The notes beneath the pieces are model-generated. The model had not been told where the DNA came from, did not search any database, and saw only the letters and a list, made by a program, of their open reading frames with translations. A stretch of 64,000 bases of DNA from Stenopsyche tienmushanensis (lineage: Eukaryota > Arthropoda > Insecta > Trichoptera > Stenopsychidae), in assembly GCA_008973525.1 (NCBI GenBank), contig WACJ01000120.1, forward strand, positions 806,001 through 870,000, in the 5' to 3' direction. Below, one piece after another: positions 1 to 11,254 of this stretch (position 1 is its first letter; each line of letters opens with the position of its first letter). Made by a program: the position numbers and the translations under genes.

Positions 1-1760
1 TCCCATCGGGTCTTTCAGTTATAATTTTCGACTATCGAGTTTTCAGCTTTTGTGTGAGATTTATTCATAATTTTATTTAGTCGAACAAAGGTCCAATTGA
101 TATAATATTTGAATAATGGTGTTTAAACCAACACTACTCCAAACCCCCCATAAATATCTTATTATTAGACATTTAAGGTCATGTCCGGCAGCTGCTGGAT
201 CACCATCCCATCATTTGACGGTTTATATTCTGGAGCAAAATTAGACTACAGTCGCATTCAAAAGTATACGAACAAATTTTGTTTTAATACATCCATTAAT
301 TCAAATGGCTTTCTATGGGACATTCAAGGCTATCCTTTAAACTGTCATATTTATTTTAAGACAAAAAAGCAAAGTGAATTGCATTGTTAGAGGGTGAAAA
401 TGAGGCGAGTTCTGTTTGTGAAAAAACTAATTTGTAGATCTAATCACCCCAAAGAGCAAATTAAAAAGTTAAACTAAGATATATGTGGTACAATCTTTAT
501 GAATAAAGAATCCCATCCTGTTTTTTCTGCATTTTTATGAGCTTTTTAATGTGATAATTTTAACTCATTTATATGATTCACGAATTCTTTAAAATATACT
601 TCCATTCTCGCTGTTGATTCAAACGATATAAACCTCTTCAAATGAAGACATCCATGAGATTGAGATTTGATATAAGGCTACTGTTATATCAGAATAAAGC
701 TTGAAATATAATTTCAGAAATATTAACTATCTCAATTTGCTTTGAAAACATGCGCAAATAATTATCTTTGGTAATGATGTGTTTCAAACCATGACCTGAG
801 CTTGGTTTGTTTGGAACTGAAATTGATTTCTTTAGCAATTTGGCATTAATATTTTGATTATTAGTTCATTTTCCTGAAGAAAACTCAAATTTATCAATAA
901 GATTTTGTTCTAAAATATGCCTCTTCTGATATTAAGTATAAGTCAGACTTAATGAATCTTCAATGAAAATTAGTATACGTTAGATCAAAAACCTTCAAGG
1001 TATTGCGTTTCTATCATCCAGAAAAAATGCGCATTTATTTTGCACCATCCTGATATAAAACGCAAAAGAAGCTGTATCAGACAACCGATAAATTTTGCAT
1101 GTGTATTGAATACTCAACCCTTCATCAATATAAACGCTACAAAGAAATCTTGTCGCCGTTTATGAATGCTCCAATCGTCTGATATAACAAAACTTTTCAG
1201 GGGCTGGTTAAACGCGTTTAAACTGAATCAGCAGCCTGTTTCCAACAAAGGCAGAATTTGCATTTTTCTTTTAAATTTGATCAGAGAATGCTGCTTTTCG
1301 GATTTGAAATGCGAGATATAACGTAAACCAGTTTAACCAATCATGAGAATTCGCGAACAAAAGACATGTGTGCAAAATTTCAATTTCAAGGGTAGCCATA
1401 CACTCAATCCTACAATTATGCACGTATCTAAAAAAAATATGCTTTTAACACTGAAAGCTTTCAATTCAAACTGATTTTTATACAAAAGAATAATTTTGAA
1501 CGAGGAGTTTCAGATAAAAAACGTAAAAAGTTAATATATATTTTAAAAAACTTAAAATTTCGCCACAAATATCATGCATAAATTCGTTTGGGAACTATTC
1601 AACGACTAGAAATATCGCTGTTCTCTGATATTTTCTTATATTGACTTAATCTCGTAATATGTTCAATGGTGTGCATTCTATCTCTTATGAATATGATTAA
1701 ATATTTGCAGCATTAAAACCAAATACTATTGTAATAGATATATAAATAATATTTGATATC
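1..1760. other. Intergenic, no gene seen
   Basis: AT-rich sequence without supported coding potential. A 69-codon ATG frame at 181-390 has no splice context, no repeat copy and no recognisable motif, so I regard it as chance. No terminal repeats or tandem arrays were noticed. Confidence 0.6.
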
Positions 1761-1767
1761 ATTAAAA

Positions 1768-2437
1768 TATCAGAAAGTAGTTTATCCACCATTTTGCATC
1801 AAAATTTATCCATGAGAAAACTCTGTTCGAAGTGGGTACCACATTTGCTCACTGTCAATCAAAAACAACGATAATTCAGGGCGATGTTTTAGCACAATAA
1901 AAAGGATGTATTCATTTGGTACATTAAAATTGATGAGACATGGATCCATCACTATTCTCCAGAATCAAATTAACAGTCAGTTGAGCGGACAGCAACCGGT
2001 GAAAGCAGCCCAATGTGACCAAAAAAGCAAATATCAACTGGTAAAGCCCCTGTATTTTGGGATGCACACATTATTTTAGTAATCGATTACCTTGAAAAAG
2101 AAAGAACCATTAATGGCGAATATTATATGAAGTTATTGGTGCGGTGTTGTTTAATAAATTACGTAAAAACGACCCCAAATGAAGAAGAAAAACACACTCT
2201 TTCACTACGAAATTTTACCGTGTTACAAATAGATCACAACAATAGCAAAATTGCACGAAATGCACTTCAAATTGCATTCCCATCTACTATATTCTTCTGA
2301 ACTGGTATCTATCGACTACTATTTGCTTACAGACATAGAAAGAGCCAAATGCCTTCAATAAACAAGTGACTGCTCTAATTAAAGCCTATTTTGAGACCAC
2401 CAAAGACATTGAAACGCTAGAGAAATTCTAATTCTAG
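1768..2437 (+). pseudogene. Mariner-type transposase remnant
   Basis: A decayed mariner (Tc1/mariner superfamily, DD34D type) transposase gene, whose product would cut and paste its own element at TA sites. Reading across frames gives, in order, the end of the DNA-binding half (MRKLCSKWVPHLLTV from about 1812), the first catalytic block DETWIHHYSPES from about 1935, then FWDAH and IDYLEKERTINGEYY from about 2058-2130. The C-terminal part reads AYFETTKDIETLEKF near 2385-2430. Several in-frame stops (after QKQR, in ESN*QS, in PM*PKK) and frame jumps make it dead. The N-terminal helix-turn-helix half upstream of 1768 is not recognisable. Sequence motifs are seen; the family assignment rests on the well-known mariner signature. 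Confidence 0.85.
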
Positions 2438-2560
2438 GAATTCCAAATGGCTTATTTCCTTGGAGAAATTGACTAATTCTTATATTTCTAAACTGTTTAA
2501 AACCAGCGAAATTTTCTAATTCTCAGAATTCCAACTGCTCATTTCTGAGGGAATCCTAGA
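2425..2560. repeat. Dispersed repeat with CTAATTCTAGGAATTCC motif
   Basis: Degenerate repeats of a ctaattct(a)ggaattcc-like unit occur here directly after the mariner remnant. Similar sequence precedes the mariner-like copies at 33895 and 52480. It is probably the non-coding flank or terminal part of a related transposon family, but no clean terminal inverted repeat could be drawn. Confidence 0.45.
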
Positions 2561-2862
2561 AACTTTATAAAAAAATGCAGAAGTTGTTATTTAATTTCAT
2601 GAATGCTTATTTATATTCAAAATAATGAAATAAAACTCCAGAATCCATCAGCACATATCCCATAACTTTTATGGGCTTCTATATATTTGAATGAACTATT
2701 CACGAAGAAGTATAGATATTTCATATGTATTGAATCTCTTTGTTCGTTATAAGCTGCTCGGACAATATCTTTAGGGTAACACATTTGCAAATTTACCGAC
2801 ACATACTCACAAACCTCCCCTCTGCCAATTTGAAAGATGATGTTTAAAAAAATTCGGGGAGG

Positions 2863-2896
2863 TATAAATAGACTGCCTTGATGCATATTGAATCAG
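2863..2896 (+). promoter_or_regulatory. TATA box and initiator of a spliced unit
   Basis: TATAAATA at 2863-2870, preceded by a short G-rich step (ggggagg), is followed about 32 bases later by an ATCAGAG initiator-like site near 2893-2898. This spacing is the usual one for an insect RNA polymerase II core promoter. Directly downstream lies an exon with a strong splice donor at 3026, which supports use of this promoter on the plus strand. Confidence 0.55.
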
Positions 2897-3977
2897 AGTT
2901 ATTGAGATAGCAGTTGCTGTAACGCAACATGCCGTCCCAATTCTCTCAAAGAAAAAATCAAAACTAAAGCTCATTGCGAGCTTTAAGTGATGACGACTAG
3001 GCTGTTTATTGACTCAATCAATTAGGTATGTAATTCATGACCATTTGTGATTTAATAGCATGCTTTTATAAAGTGTATTTCTAATTTGTATCTTTATTCC
3101 TTTTCAACAGGTTTAACATCCATAACTATGGAAATCAAACTACCGGTTCCAGACTTGATGACATCGCAGGTTTTCCAGTTTTAACGATCTACATTTGTCA
3201 GCATTTCCCAAATTAAAATTTCGGCTGTTTTTCAAGTCTTCCAAATTAACAAGCCAATATCATGTGCTTAAAGGTGAGTACATTTCTTTACGTCATTTCT
3301 TACCTTATTTTAAAAACTATTACTATCCTGCGGGATCATTTACGGGCTTTGAGCATTGCTTGTTTAGAATTGACCAAATGCATAATGAATACTTTTATTT
3401 TTTTGTAAATATTAGATCAATTTATCCTATAATAGATTCAGTTTTTATTTGAAAATAAAATGGAAACACTAAAATTTATTAGAATGTTAAGACAATTTAG
3501 GATTCACTAATGTGTCCCTAACATAATATTTTTTAGATTTTAAAAATATTTGTTTTTCAATGAAAATCATAGTGACTCACCGATGAGTCAATGGCGTTTA
3601 AATTTAAAAAAAATAATATATATATTTTTAACATGCATCATCATTTATATCATATTTAAATATTAAAAATGAACAATTGTTTGATCACTCAGGACTTTTA
3701 AAAGAAAACATCTCAAATCGCCAATCAGTTACAAATTATGTTGATAGCAACGTGAACCAATACATCAAAATTTCCGCTAAAATTTTCATCATCGTCCCTG
3801 AAATCATCACAAATCAAATACAGGTATGTCAAACATACTTACACAGTTTGCATATTGTTTAAATTTAGCTCAATTTTGATACAAATTGCTAATTACATGT
3901 GTTTTTACAAATTTTTCAGGTAACATACAAGGTCCCGAACAATCTTCAATCAAGCTATGGAGCCATCAATAAACAAG
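2895..3977 (+). other. Predicted four-exon transcript, coding status uncertain
   Basis: Four exons can be drawn: about 2895-3025, 3111-3273, 3693-3823 and 3920-3977. Donors read GTATGT, GTGAGT, GTATGT and GTAAAC. Acceptors read TTTTCAACAG, GATCACTCAG and ATTTTTCAG. From position 3159 in exon 2 one frame stays open through both later junctions for about 100 codons (it includes SNVNQYIKISAKIF in exon 3 and VTYKVPNNLQSSYGAINKQ in exon 4), and exon 4 ends in phase 1. The frame has no ATG, is closed upstream by TGATGA, and exon 1 has stops in all frames. It may therefore be a gene with a missed alternative exon, a pseudogene, or a spliced non-coding RNA. A possible next exon after an acceptor near 4121 would stop after 13 codons. 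The product is not recognised. Confidence 0.45.
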
Positions 3978-5990
3978 GTAAACACCAACTTTCAAAACTT
4001 AAAACAAAACCATTTTGCTGGCTTGCGATTCTATTGAAATTTGGCGCTGCAAAATTTTAAAAGCGATTGCGTTACGACCCGAAATAAACATTTCATAAAT
4101 AATTGACATTTGCATACAGTTGCGAATAAAAAGTCTCTTCTGCTTGTCAAATTTTCGTAGATATCCAAAAACGATGGACCACAATCGATTCAACAGTGCG
4201 CATCGTTTTTTAGACTCGTTTTCACTGAACCAATCGTCGGAATGAAGATTGTTCTAGTTTTAAGTTAGTCGTTAAGATTCGTAGTATTTAGTGATATTCT
4301 GCATAGAGCTAAAATTTAAGCCATTCCTTCGATGTAATTTCGTTGTTCGTAGAAGACCCAATCTTAAAATATTTCATTAATTTCATTTTCTGAGCAAGCA
4401 CATTTTTACTATTTGTTATATCTATGTTTTTAGTGTGTGCGAATGTCATATCAGTGTGTATTTGCTTCATTTTTATTTGCAAAGTGATACAAAAAAATAC
4501 ATTTTGAATATGATAAAAATCTTATAATTTCGTTGAAAAACTGTTAAAATCCTATAGTTTGTGCTAATAACTGTATCTTAAATCAGTCGCGTTTGTCTTA
4601 AATCTATTTTATTTGTAAATCCGTCGTCTATTATTTTGTTTTCTTTCTGAACAACCTAATTTAATATTTAGAATTGAAGACGGAAACATGTTTTTGTGGC
4701 TATAAAGTTGACTAAGCAGTATCATTACAATATTAAAGGCGTTCCTGTTGTCGACTTAGCTTATATTTTAGGTCCTATATTCAATATTAAGCTGTTCAAA
4801 CGTGATTTGAATATGACAAATTATCTAAAATGAAATTTGATAATTGCAAAACAATAGCATAAACTTTTATATTTATCACTAGCTTTACGAATTGTGCCGC
4901 TTTTTAATATGTTTTAGAATTTGTCTACCATTAGATTTTAAAGTATGTCAGCATTCTGTGATTTTTCTTTGGACTATAATGAATAAAATTTTCATCGGGC
5001 ATATGTGAAAATAGTATTTAAAATATACTTTCGTTTAATGATTTTACATTTATATTAACAAAAATGAAAAATAGCCCTTAAATTATTAAATTGAACCAAA
5101 TGATACTTACGTTCCGTTTGCCATTTATCATTACGTTAAGTTTAACTGTCCAAATATTTATGTATAGATGATGATCGATACTATTTAAATCTTAAAAATT
5201 TTAATAAGATGCAACCCGCCTATAGATCAATGGATCAATATTATAATCATCAGATTTGGCAAATTTCACCAAGAAAATCTATTATTTTTAAAATTGTATT
5301 TAATCAAACATTTTATTAAATTTGATCTCATTTTATTGTAACAATTTTTTAACGGAAATTCAAAATATAAATTGCTTAAAACGTATGTAAAATGACTATT
5401 CTCATTACCAATCATATTATAAAAAGGTTTTTTATTAATTTTTTTGACGCTATACACAAAATCCTACAATATTTCTGGATCCGAATTTTGAATATATATA
5501 TATAAAAATAATAATTTAAATTATGATAATTCTATATAGCTAAAATATTTGTTGATTGCATCTGATTTTGTCAATTTTGCTAATTTAAATCTGGCCAAAA
5601 ATAAGAATAGTTAAATGTAAATTATTAATTCGAACGATCATCTATGCATGTATATTTTATTATGAATTTATTATTTATTATTTAAGGGTTTGCTTAGATA
5701 TAAAATACTTTAATCTTAAGTGTGTTTTCATAATCTTCTTATAATCATCAAACTTTATAACTCGAATTAGCAACAAATTTTCAAACATACCAAATTTGGG
5801 AAGAAATTATTATTTGGATTTATATTGATCATTATGAAATTAATAATCGGGCTGTACAAGGATTAATCCGATCGATATATTGGAATATTGTTTAGGCTTT
5901 TATAAAATGTATTTCATACTTTTGAACCGCTCTCATCCTGTTCAATATCTTTTAAAATTACCAACATAATTTTTAATAAATCAATACGCC
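3978..5990. other. Intergenic, nothing firm
   Basis: AT-rich sequence. A minus-strand frame of 64 codons at 3999-4193 lies in a less AT-biased patch but shows no motif. The rest (4200-5990) has only short frames and homopolymer runs. Confidence 0.5.
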
Positions 5991-6000
5991 CATCTCTTGC

Positions 6001-6528
6001 TTAATACGGAAGATATATTCTGCTAGATCGCCGTATTAAACGAAATCGTGCAAGACTGACAAATATATGGAAAATACGGGATAAATTTATTTTAGAAATA
6101 TTAAAGAAATAAACACATTTAACTATTGAAAATTTATTATGAAACAAAGTATTATCACTAGAAAATATTAGCACTGAGTTTTTCTTTCTTCTTTTCGGTT
6201 GAATATCATCATCACTATTGCTTTCGATCACATTTTGATCAGGTTTCGTATCAAAAAATCAGTTATTCGTGTTTATGTATCATTTTTGAGATTCAGGCAA
6301 ATCTCTTCTTCGTTGAAACTTCAAACTACGATCCACAACCAGGCCATTATTTAGGAAATGCATTTTTATTCTTGCCACGTGCAATCCATTTTTTATTGTT
6401 TTTGCAGTAATAAATTGAATCAGAACTTTAGGTCTTAATGCAGAACTATCGACTTCAGGAGAAACTATTTTGGCCATATCAATAAATTCTTCTTCGTTTA
6501 ATTCTGGTTCTTCCAATTCTAATTTCAT
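6001..6528 (-). pseudogene. Pogo/Tigger-like transposase fragment (tentative)
   Basis: Two minus-strand frames follow each other. The first (6280-6528, 82 codons) begins acidic (MKLELEEPELNEEEF) and continues with HVARIKMHFLNNGLVVDRSLKFQRR. The second (6001-6231) begins with an acidic/basic stretch SNSDDDIQPKRRKKN that looks like a nuclear localisation signal. Acidic tails of this kind close pogo/Tigger-type transposases. The surrounding DNA (atcgccgtattaaacg near 6028, cgaaatccgtgttaaaa near 6700) resembles the CCGTATTA-rich ends of such elements. No catalytic DDE block is visible, so the family is an inference and the gene is at best a C-terminal remnant. Confidence 0.35.
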
Positions 6529-6540
6529 TGATAACTAAAT

Positions 6541-7984
6541 CCTCCATTACATATATTGAACATGCAGTATATTAATAATTTCTTCAGCTAATATTTCTTT
6601 TAAAATTTAAAATGGACATCCTAACCGTTATCGTAATTAACGGATATTCTTAAAAATACGTAAAAATTCAAGATTAATTTTTAAAAAATCGACAAAACGA
6701 AATCCGTGTTAAAATAGGGGTGGGTGTAATTGATATTAAATGCGCTAAAAGCCTTCGTATAATATGGTTTAACATTTAAAACGATGCATTTCCAAAACGC
6801 TTAAGTGCATCCATTTTGCATTTAAACTCGTCCTTTTATTTAAAATGTATAAAGAAAAACGTAACACTTTTCTTCTATTTTTCAAATATTTAAATTCTCA
6901 TTTTAACATGTCTATCAAATTCTTTAAAATATGATTATGATCAAATTTCATCACATTATTTGGCATTTAAATCCAATATTTGTCGGCTTCAATTATCATT
7001 CATATGACGTTTTATTTAGTTTATGTTGATTTGGTGAACACCGTGTTATAACCAGCCGTTTTAATTACAAACTGTGTTGTATGAGGGCTCGCAATTTTTT
7101 AACAATTCTGTTCTTGTCATCTTGATTCAATCAAATCAATTTTTTGAGTTGGAACATATTAAGTTGAAATACAATCGGATTAATATCAACGTCTGCTTAT
7201 TTGATGGTTATATTATATTTCAATGTGTGCTTATTATGTTTAAGATTTAAGTATATTTTTTAGTGTTCATGTTTTGCATGTATTTTCAATTCATTACGAT
7301 GTAATCATTTTTGCAATTTACTCTAAATTTTATTCTTAATCTATGCAAGTTTGATCGACAATTCTTGTTTGTTTTTTGCCCAAAATATGATTATCTTAAT
7401 CGAATATTTGTGCTCAACTAATATTAATATTACTATTTTTTGAACGCCTTTTTTGTGTCTCTTTTCTTATAATTATATCGACAAAACGTGCAATAAAAAT
7501 AAACTTGTAACTTATGTAATCAAATCAAATCAATCACATTTCAAATTACCTTTATATCAAATCTGGGTTTTGATCTGATCTCATCGAATTCCATCCATTA
7601 TATTTTTATTTGCCATCTGACTCTTTCAAATTTAAAAATATATAAGTTACAGTTTTAAGTTAAGGTTTTACATTTAATAATAATGTCTCAATTTCTGCTT
7701 GGGTATTGTGCTTGCTGTTTTCCTATTAAATATTATCTCGATATGATTAATATTATGATTGAATCATGTTTTGACCTTTTTTGTCGGTTATGTTATTCAG
7801 ATTGAATCCAATTTTTATACAAAAATTTACACCATAATCATGATCGATATTACTCTCTCAGATTGTACATCATTGCCATTTTTATTCAAATGCATAATAT
7901 CAAAAATCGTTTGTAAAATTCTCAAATGAACTACTTTTATTTTATTAATATTTCAATTATAGCTTAAGAATGATACAACTTTGC
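6541..7984. other. Intergenic, no gene seen
   Basis: AT-rich sequence with no supported coding frame. A short motif resembling the pogo-like ends (accgtgttataacc near 7042 and ctgtgttgtatgagg near 7074) suggests more of the same transposon debris. Confidence 0.5.
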
Positions 7985-8270
7985 CTCGTATTACATAGTC
8001 ATTTGGTTCCATAAAATCGTCGTGTAATACAAATCCGTATTATACGAAGTACACGCCTGATCGTAACTAAATTGACATTACATTATCATGTCCAATATGA
8101 TTAATAATGGCGCCTTCCATGACTGTATCAAATAAAACATGTTTATTATTTATTTTATCTAATCGTATTATATAAAGCGTGTTGTACAAAAATATGCCAC
8201 AATTCATCAACCGTGTTATATCAAAACCGTGCTGTATTATCTCAGTGTTATACGAGGCCCAGGTGTATTT
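7985..8270. repeat. Pogo-type terminal repeat or MITE
   Basis: The stretch is built of repeated CCGT(G/A)TTATA(C) motifs in both orientations (for example tcgtgtaatacaaatccgtattatacgaag near 8020-8048, ccgtgttatatc near 8212 and gtgttatacgagg near 8245). Such arrays are typical of the ends of Tigger/pogo elements. It explains the 84-codon minus frame at 8067-8321, which I do not call a gene. Confidence 0.45.
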
Positions 8271-9167
8271 AGTTTCGAACTGTGTTTTTCTTATATAAGC
8301 GCAATTTAAAGCCAAATCCATATGTATTTAATATTGATATAAAATTTTAATATCGAATTTTCAATTAAAAACCATTTTAAAATACGTTCAAATATCAAAA
8401 TTCCAATTTCCAATAATATACTTAATTAGTATTACAATAATTTTTGATTAGTTTATATGTACTTGATTGTTAATCATCAAAATGTGTGATCTGTTTTCGT
8501 ATTATTTATTCAATTAAAACATTTTTCGTTAATTTTCTTGATAACATTTCATTTTTAAATGATAGATTAAGATTGAGTTTTACTTTTTAATTAAAAACGC
8601 TTTCATGATTATTGTAGCTTGCCGTTTATGTGTTTATTTTTAAATTTGTGATATTTTGTAACTTGTACTAATTCATTCAATAAATTTTCAATATGAACAC
8701 TATCAAGATGTTTCTATAAACTAAATCTAAATCCTATTATCATGATATTAACACGAGCAAACCGATATTCATAAAATTTTGATTGCCAATGGGGTAAATC
8801 ATTCAATATCATACCTAAAATGCCACATATTATATCAAAAGCATGATACTGTGCCACCTCATGCTGTGTTTCTAGACGGACCATGCGGGTCCATTTGTTT
8901 TCGGAACGCAAAAGAGGACAAAGATGGTAAAAAGATATTAAAAAACTTGTTCTTCGTTATGACATGAATTAAATCAAACTCAAATTAAAAAATAACTAAA
9001 TATTCAAAACACAATTTCTGGTTTCGCAACGCCTATTAAATACCACCCAAGCTACAAACCGATAGTATTCAAAATTTAAAATAAATATCATTACGTAAAC
9101 AACTATGTTAAAAATATAATGATAAAGTGAAGTTTGATTAATGTTTGTTCCAAATTAATATTAGCAT
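8271..9167. other. Intergenic before the left repeat arm
   Basis: No gene supported. Two overlapping short frames at 8714-8967 lie in a slightly GC-richer patch with CTGTG(T/C) motifs like those at 7985-8270. The rest is AT-rich. Confidence 0.5.
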
Positions 9168-9238
9168 GCAATTTTATCAATATATGTAGATAACAGATGT
9201 AGCTTAACAGGATTCTGCGCTCTGGACTCTTGTGCAGC

Positions 9239-9421
9239 TCAGTAAGGGCGGTCACGAGACACGGGGTGGTTGGACGCATCCTCGCTTTTATCATCGATCG
9301 GAAAGAGGTAACGCCGCCATATGTCATTAGTTATAATAATGAACCTTTTAATAGAAAGGATTTTCCATATCAAATAATAAAATATCTCATTAAGTGAGTT
9401 TTCATCAATTAACGACTGCAT
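9239..9421 (-). CDS. Outward ORF, weakly F-box-like
   Basis: A 60-codon frame starting at ATG 9421 and conserved at the same place in the right arm (21659-21841, plus strand). Its start (SLIDENSLNEIFYYL) and an IWRRYL step about 15 residues later resemble the two halves of an F-box, the motif that docks substrate receptors to Skp1. The match is loose and the second half is too widely spaced to be sure. The two copies differ at about six codons, nearly all changing the amino acid, so there is no sign of purifying selection. An alternative frame at 9103-9327 is also shared. It starts 2 bp from a plus-strand ATG, leaving no room for two 5' leaders. It may be a first exon, or not coding. Confidence 0.3.
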   Translation of the reverse strand: MQSLIDENSLNEIFYYLIWKILSIKRFIIITNDIWRRYLFPIDDKSEDASNHPVSRDRPY

Positions 9422-9423
9422 TT

Positions 9424-9546
9424 ATGCATTCCAGTGAAGATTGCAACCCTTCGCTGCTTATATCAATTGCATCAATCTACATTTATAGCCGGCTGGTCGC
9501 CGTTACGTGGAAGCATATTTCAGAGGAGCTCTCATTGTCTCAATAA
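9424..9546 (+). CDS. Conserved 40-codon upstream ORF
   Basis: ATG at 9424, TAA at 9544-9546, immediately before the splice donor at 9549. It fills the first exon of the 83-residue gene. It is hydrophobic in the middle (LLISIASIYIYSRL) and ends VTWKHISEELSLSQ. The right-arm copy (21534-21656, minus) has the same length with four substitutions (H/Y, E/G, D/N, V/I). It could be translated as a peptide or act as an upstream ORF that lowers translation of the main frame. In this exon, another frame (KIATLRCLYQLHQ...) is also open. Confidence 0.35.
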   Translation: MHSSEDCNPSLLISIASIYIYSRLVAVTWKHISEELSLSQ

Positions 9547-9924
9547 AGGTATTATAATATTCAACATTTCATGGCTATCTAAAATATCTAAAAATGCAAA
9601 TTAAATACGTTTTCGTATTGTACGTTTATTATTTAAATTAAGACTAATAAGTATTCGTTTTACAGGTTGATCATGTCGACGAACAAGTATGAAGAATACG
9701 TCTATGTGGAGAAAGAGCCACCAACGATATCGGGATTGCTCATAACACACGCTTCCCAGGAAACGAAACTTATGAAATTGATATTAAAAACAATGAAACA
9801 AAGCAGAATGGTCATGGGCGATGCTGCTGAAGAATATTATAAAGCACAAGCTATCGCTCAAACGACAACTAATACCCAAACGACAACTAACACCCAAACG
9901 AATGAATCTTCTTCCGTGGATTGA
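9424..9924 (+). CDS. Two-exon gene, 83-residue unknown protein (left copy)
   Basis: Exon 1 ends at 9548 (AATAAAG|GTATTA), the intron is 117 bases, and exon 2 starts at 9666 after TTTTACAG. The coding frame starts at ATG 9673, because the frame before it has a TGA just upstream, and ends at TGA 9922-9924. The protein begins MSTNKYEEYVYVEKEPPT. It then has a basic, probably helical middle (SQETKLMKLILKTMKQSRM), an acidic EEYYKAQ step, and a Thr/Asn/Gln tail with TTTNTQ twice. No signal peptide or membrane segment is seen. I do not recognise the family. Its twin at 21093-21344 differs at four residues, all in the last third. An AATAAA at 10074 may end the message. Confidence 0.6.
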
Positions 9925-10073
9925 TATTTCAGTATATTGACTTGTCTGTCTTTAAAACAGCAGTAGAGTTTGCGCTTTAATGTATTTATGGCATATTTTT
10001 TATATGATTTCAATAAGTTCATTTCAGTGAGTTAATTTATAAATATCAACTTACTTTAAACACGTATAAAAAC

Positions 10074-10079
10074 AATAAA
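10074..10079 (+). terminator. AATAAA poly(A) signal candidate
   Basis: AATAAA about 150 bases after the stop codon of the 83-residue gene, conserved at the mirrored position in the right arm (20938-20943). The arm sequence around it is nearly unchanged between copies. Confidence 0.4.
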
Positions 10080-10349
10080 AAGGTTATTTTATTTTATCAA
10101 TTAAGCAATTAATTAGGTGTTTAATTTTTATCTTTGCAGTTATTATATATTTCATTATTTTCATGGTTCGATTGGTTCGTTATTAATGTTCACAATTTCA
10201 GCAACAATTCAATTTTGAATCAAATCCATTATGTTTTCTTAAGGATTTTGAATGTGATTCATTTGCAAAAAATTTATGCATTTATCCTTCCCGCGTTTTG
10301 TAAAGATTTGCTCTTTTACAGGTGTTATTTCATAGATATCAATTAGATT

Positions 10350-10830
10350 GTAAACTTCGATGTCACTCGATTGTCTCATTTCTTGAATAAAGAATAAATT
10401 GCTTGATGTAATTGGATTTTAATTTATCTACATCCTAAACACATTCTTGTTCTTTTCGCTGTTCAAACAATAACTGAGAATTAACTATAATAGTATCTTA
10501 AATTTATAAAAAAATATTCACGTTTCTTCAATAATGTATGGTAGCCGAAATTTGATTCTTAAAATATTATTCCTTTGAAAAAGTTACATTGTTTGAAAGT
10601 TTCAATTTGATTTTATAGAAAACTCTTGATAATTATATAAGACGATGTTTGGATGCTCCATTTCTTGAATAAGTAAAGATATTTCTTATTGTAATGGAAC
10701 TCTAATTTATTTACACACTAAATCCATAATGGAATCCAAAAAACGATGGACACTTAGTATCAATGTTTATTTTAATTTTAATTCAGAAGATCTTTGTACT
10801 TAAATATTCATTAATAATATTATCATTGGT
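10350..10830. repeat. Tandem module inside the left arm
   Basis: Two diverged direct copies of a module: one near 10370-10445 (catttcttgaataaagaataaattgc ... aatttatctacatcctaaa) and one near 10655-10735 (catttcttgaataagtaaagatattt ... aatttatttacacactaaa). The right arm carries both, and a third copy lies just inside its inner edge at 19570-19771. The module probably duplicated before the arm itself. Confidence 0.55.
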
Positions 10831-11254
10831 TTGTACAGGATATTCCATGGGGTGGCATGTATATTTTTAAAATACTATAAAACAATGAATACTATAATAA
10901 AAACTCTCATATTTGAAGGGCTTTTGAAGATTTCGAATTATTCAAGGTTGCGCCACCTTTTTATTTAGCAAGTTGTCTCTTTCGGTTCATTTAGATCCCT
11001 GAAAAAGCCACACCTTTTTAGCGATTTTGTAACGAAACACATCATATTTAGGACGTTACTAACCAACAGTTACTATTTTAGAAATTCGCCTATACGTTGC
11101 TTAGAGCAAACATGAACTCCAATGAACAAACATGACCGTTCCAATTCGACTATCAAATGATTTTAGCAAGGAACATTATTTGAACTACATTTTAGTTCAG
11201 AACCATATTTCAATATCCGCCCGCATTCCCCAAGACCAATGCCATATACTTGAT

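Larger units (their letters stand above)
9168..11254. repeat. Left arm of a large inverted repeat
   Basis: This arm matches the reverse complement of 19772-21915 over its whole length, with about 95-97% identity in the stretches I aligned by eye. Outer homology fades near 9168 (ttttatcaatatatgtag) and inner homology near 11254 (ccatatacttga). It contains an outward ORF, an upstream ORF, a two-exon gene and a tandem module. The 8.5 kb spacer between the arms is not repeated. The main indel is about 63 extra bases in the intron of the right arm. Confidence 0.9.

Noticed and set aside
181..390. 69-codon plus-strand ORF
   Set aside because: No promoter, splice site, motif or second copy; length is expected by chance.
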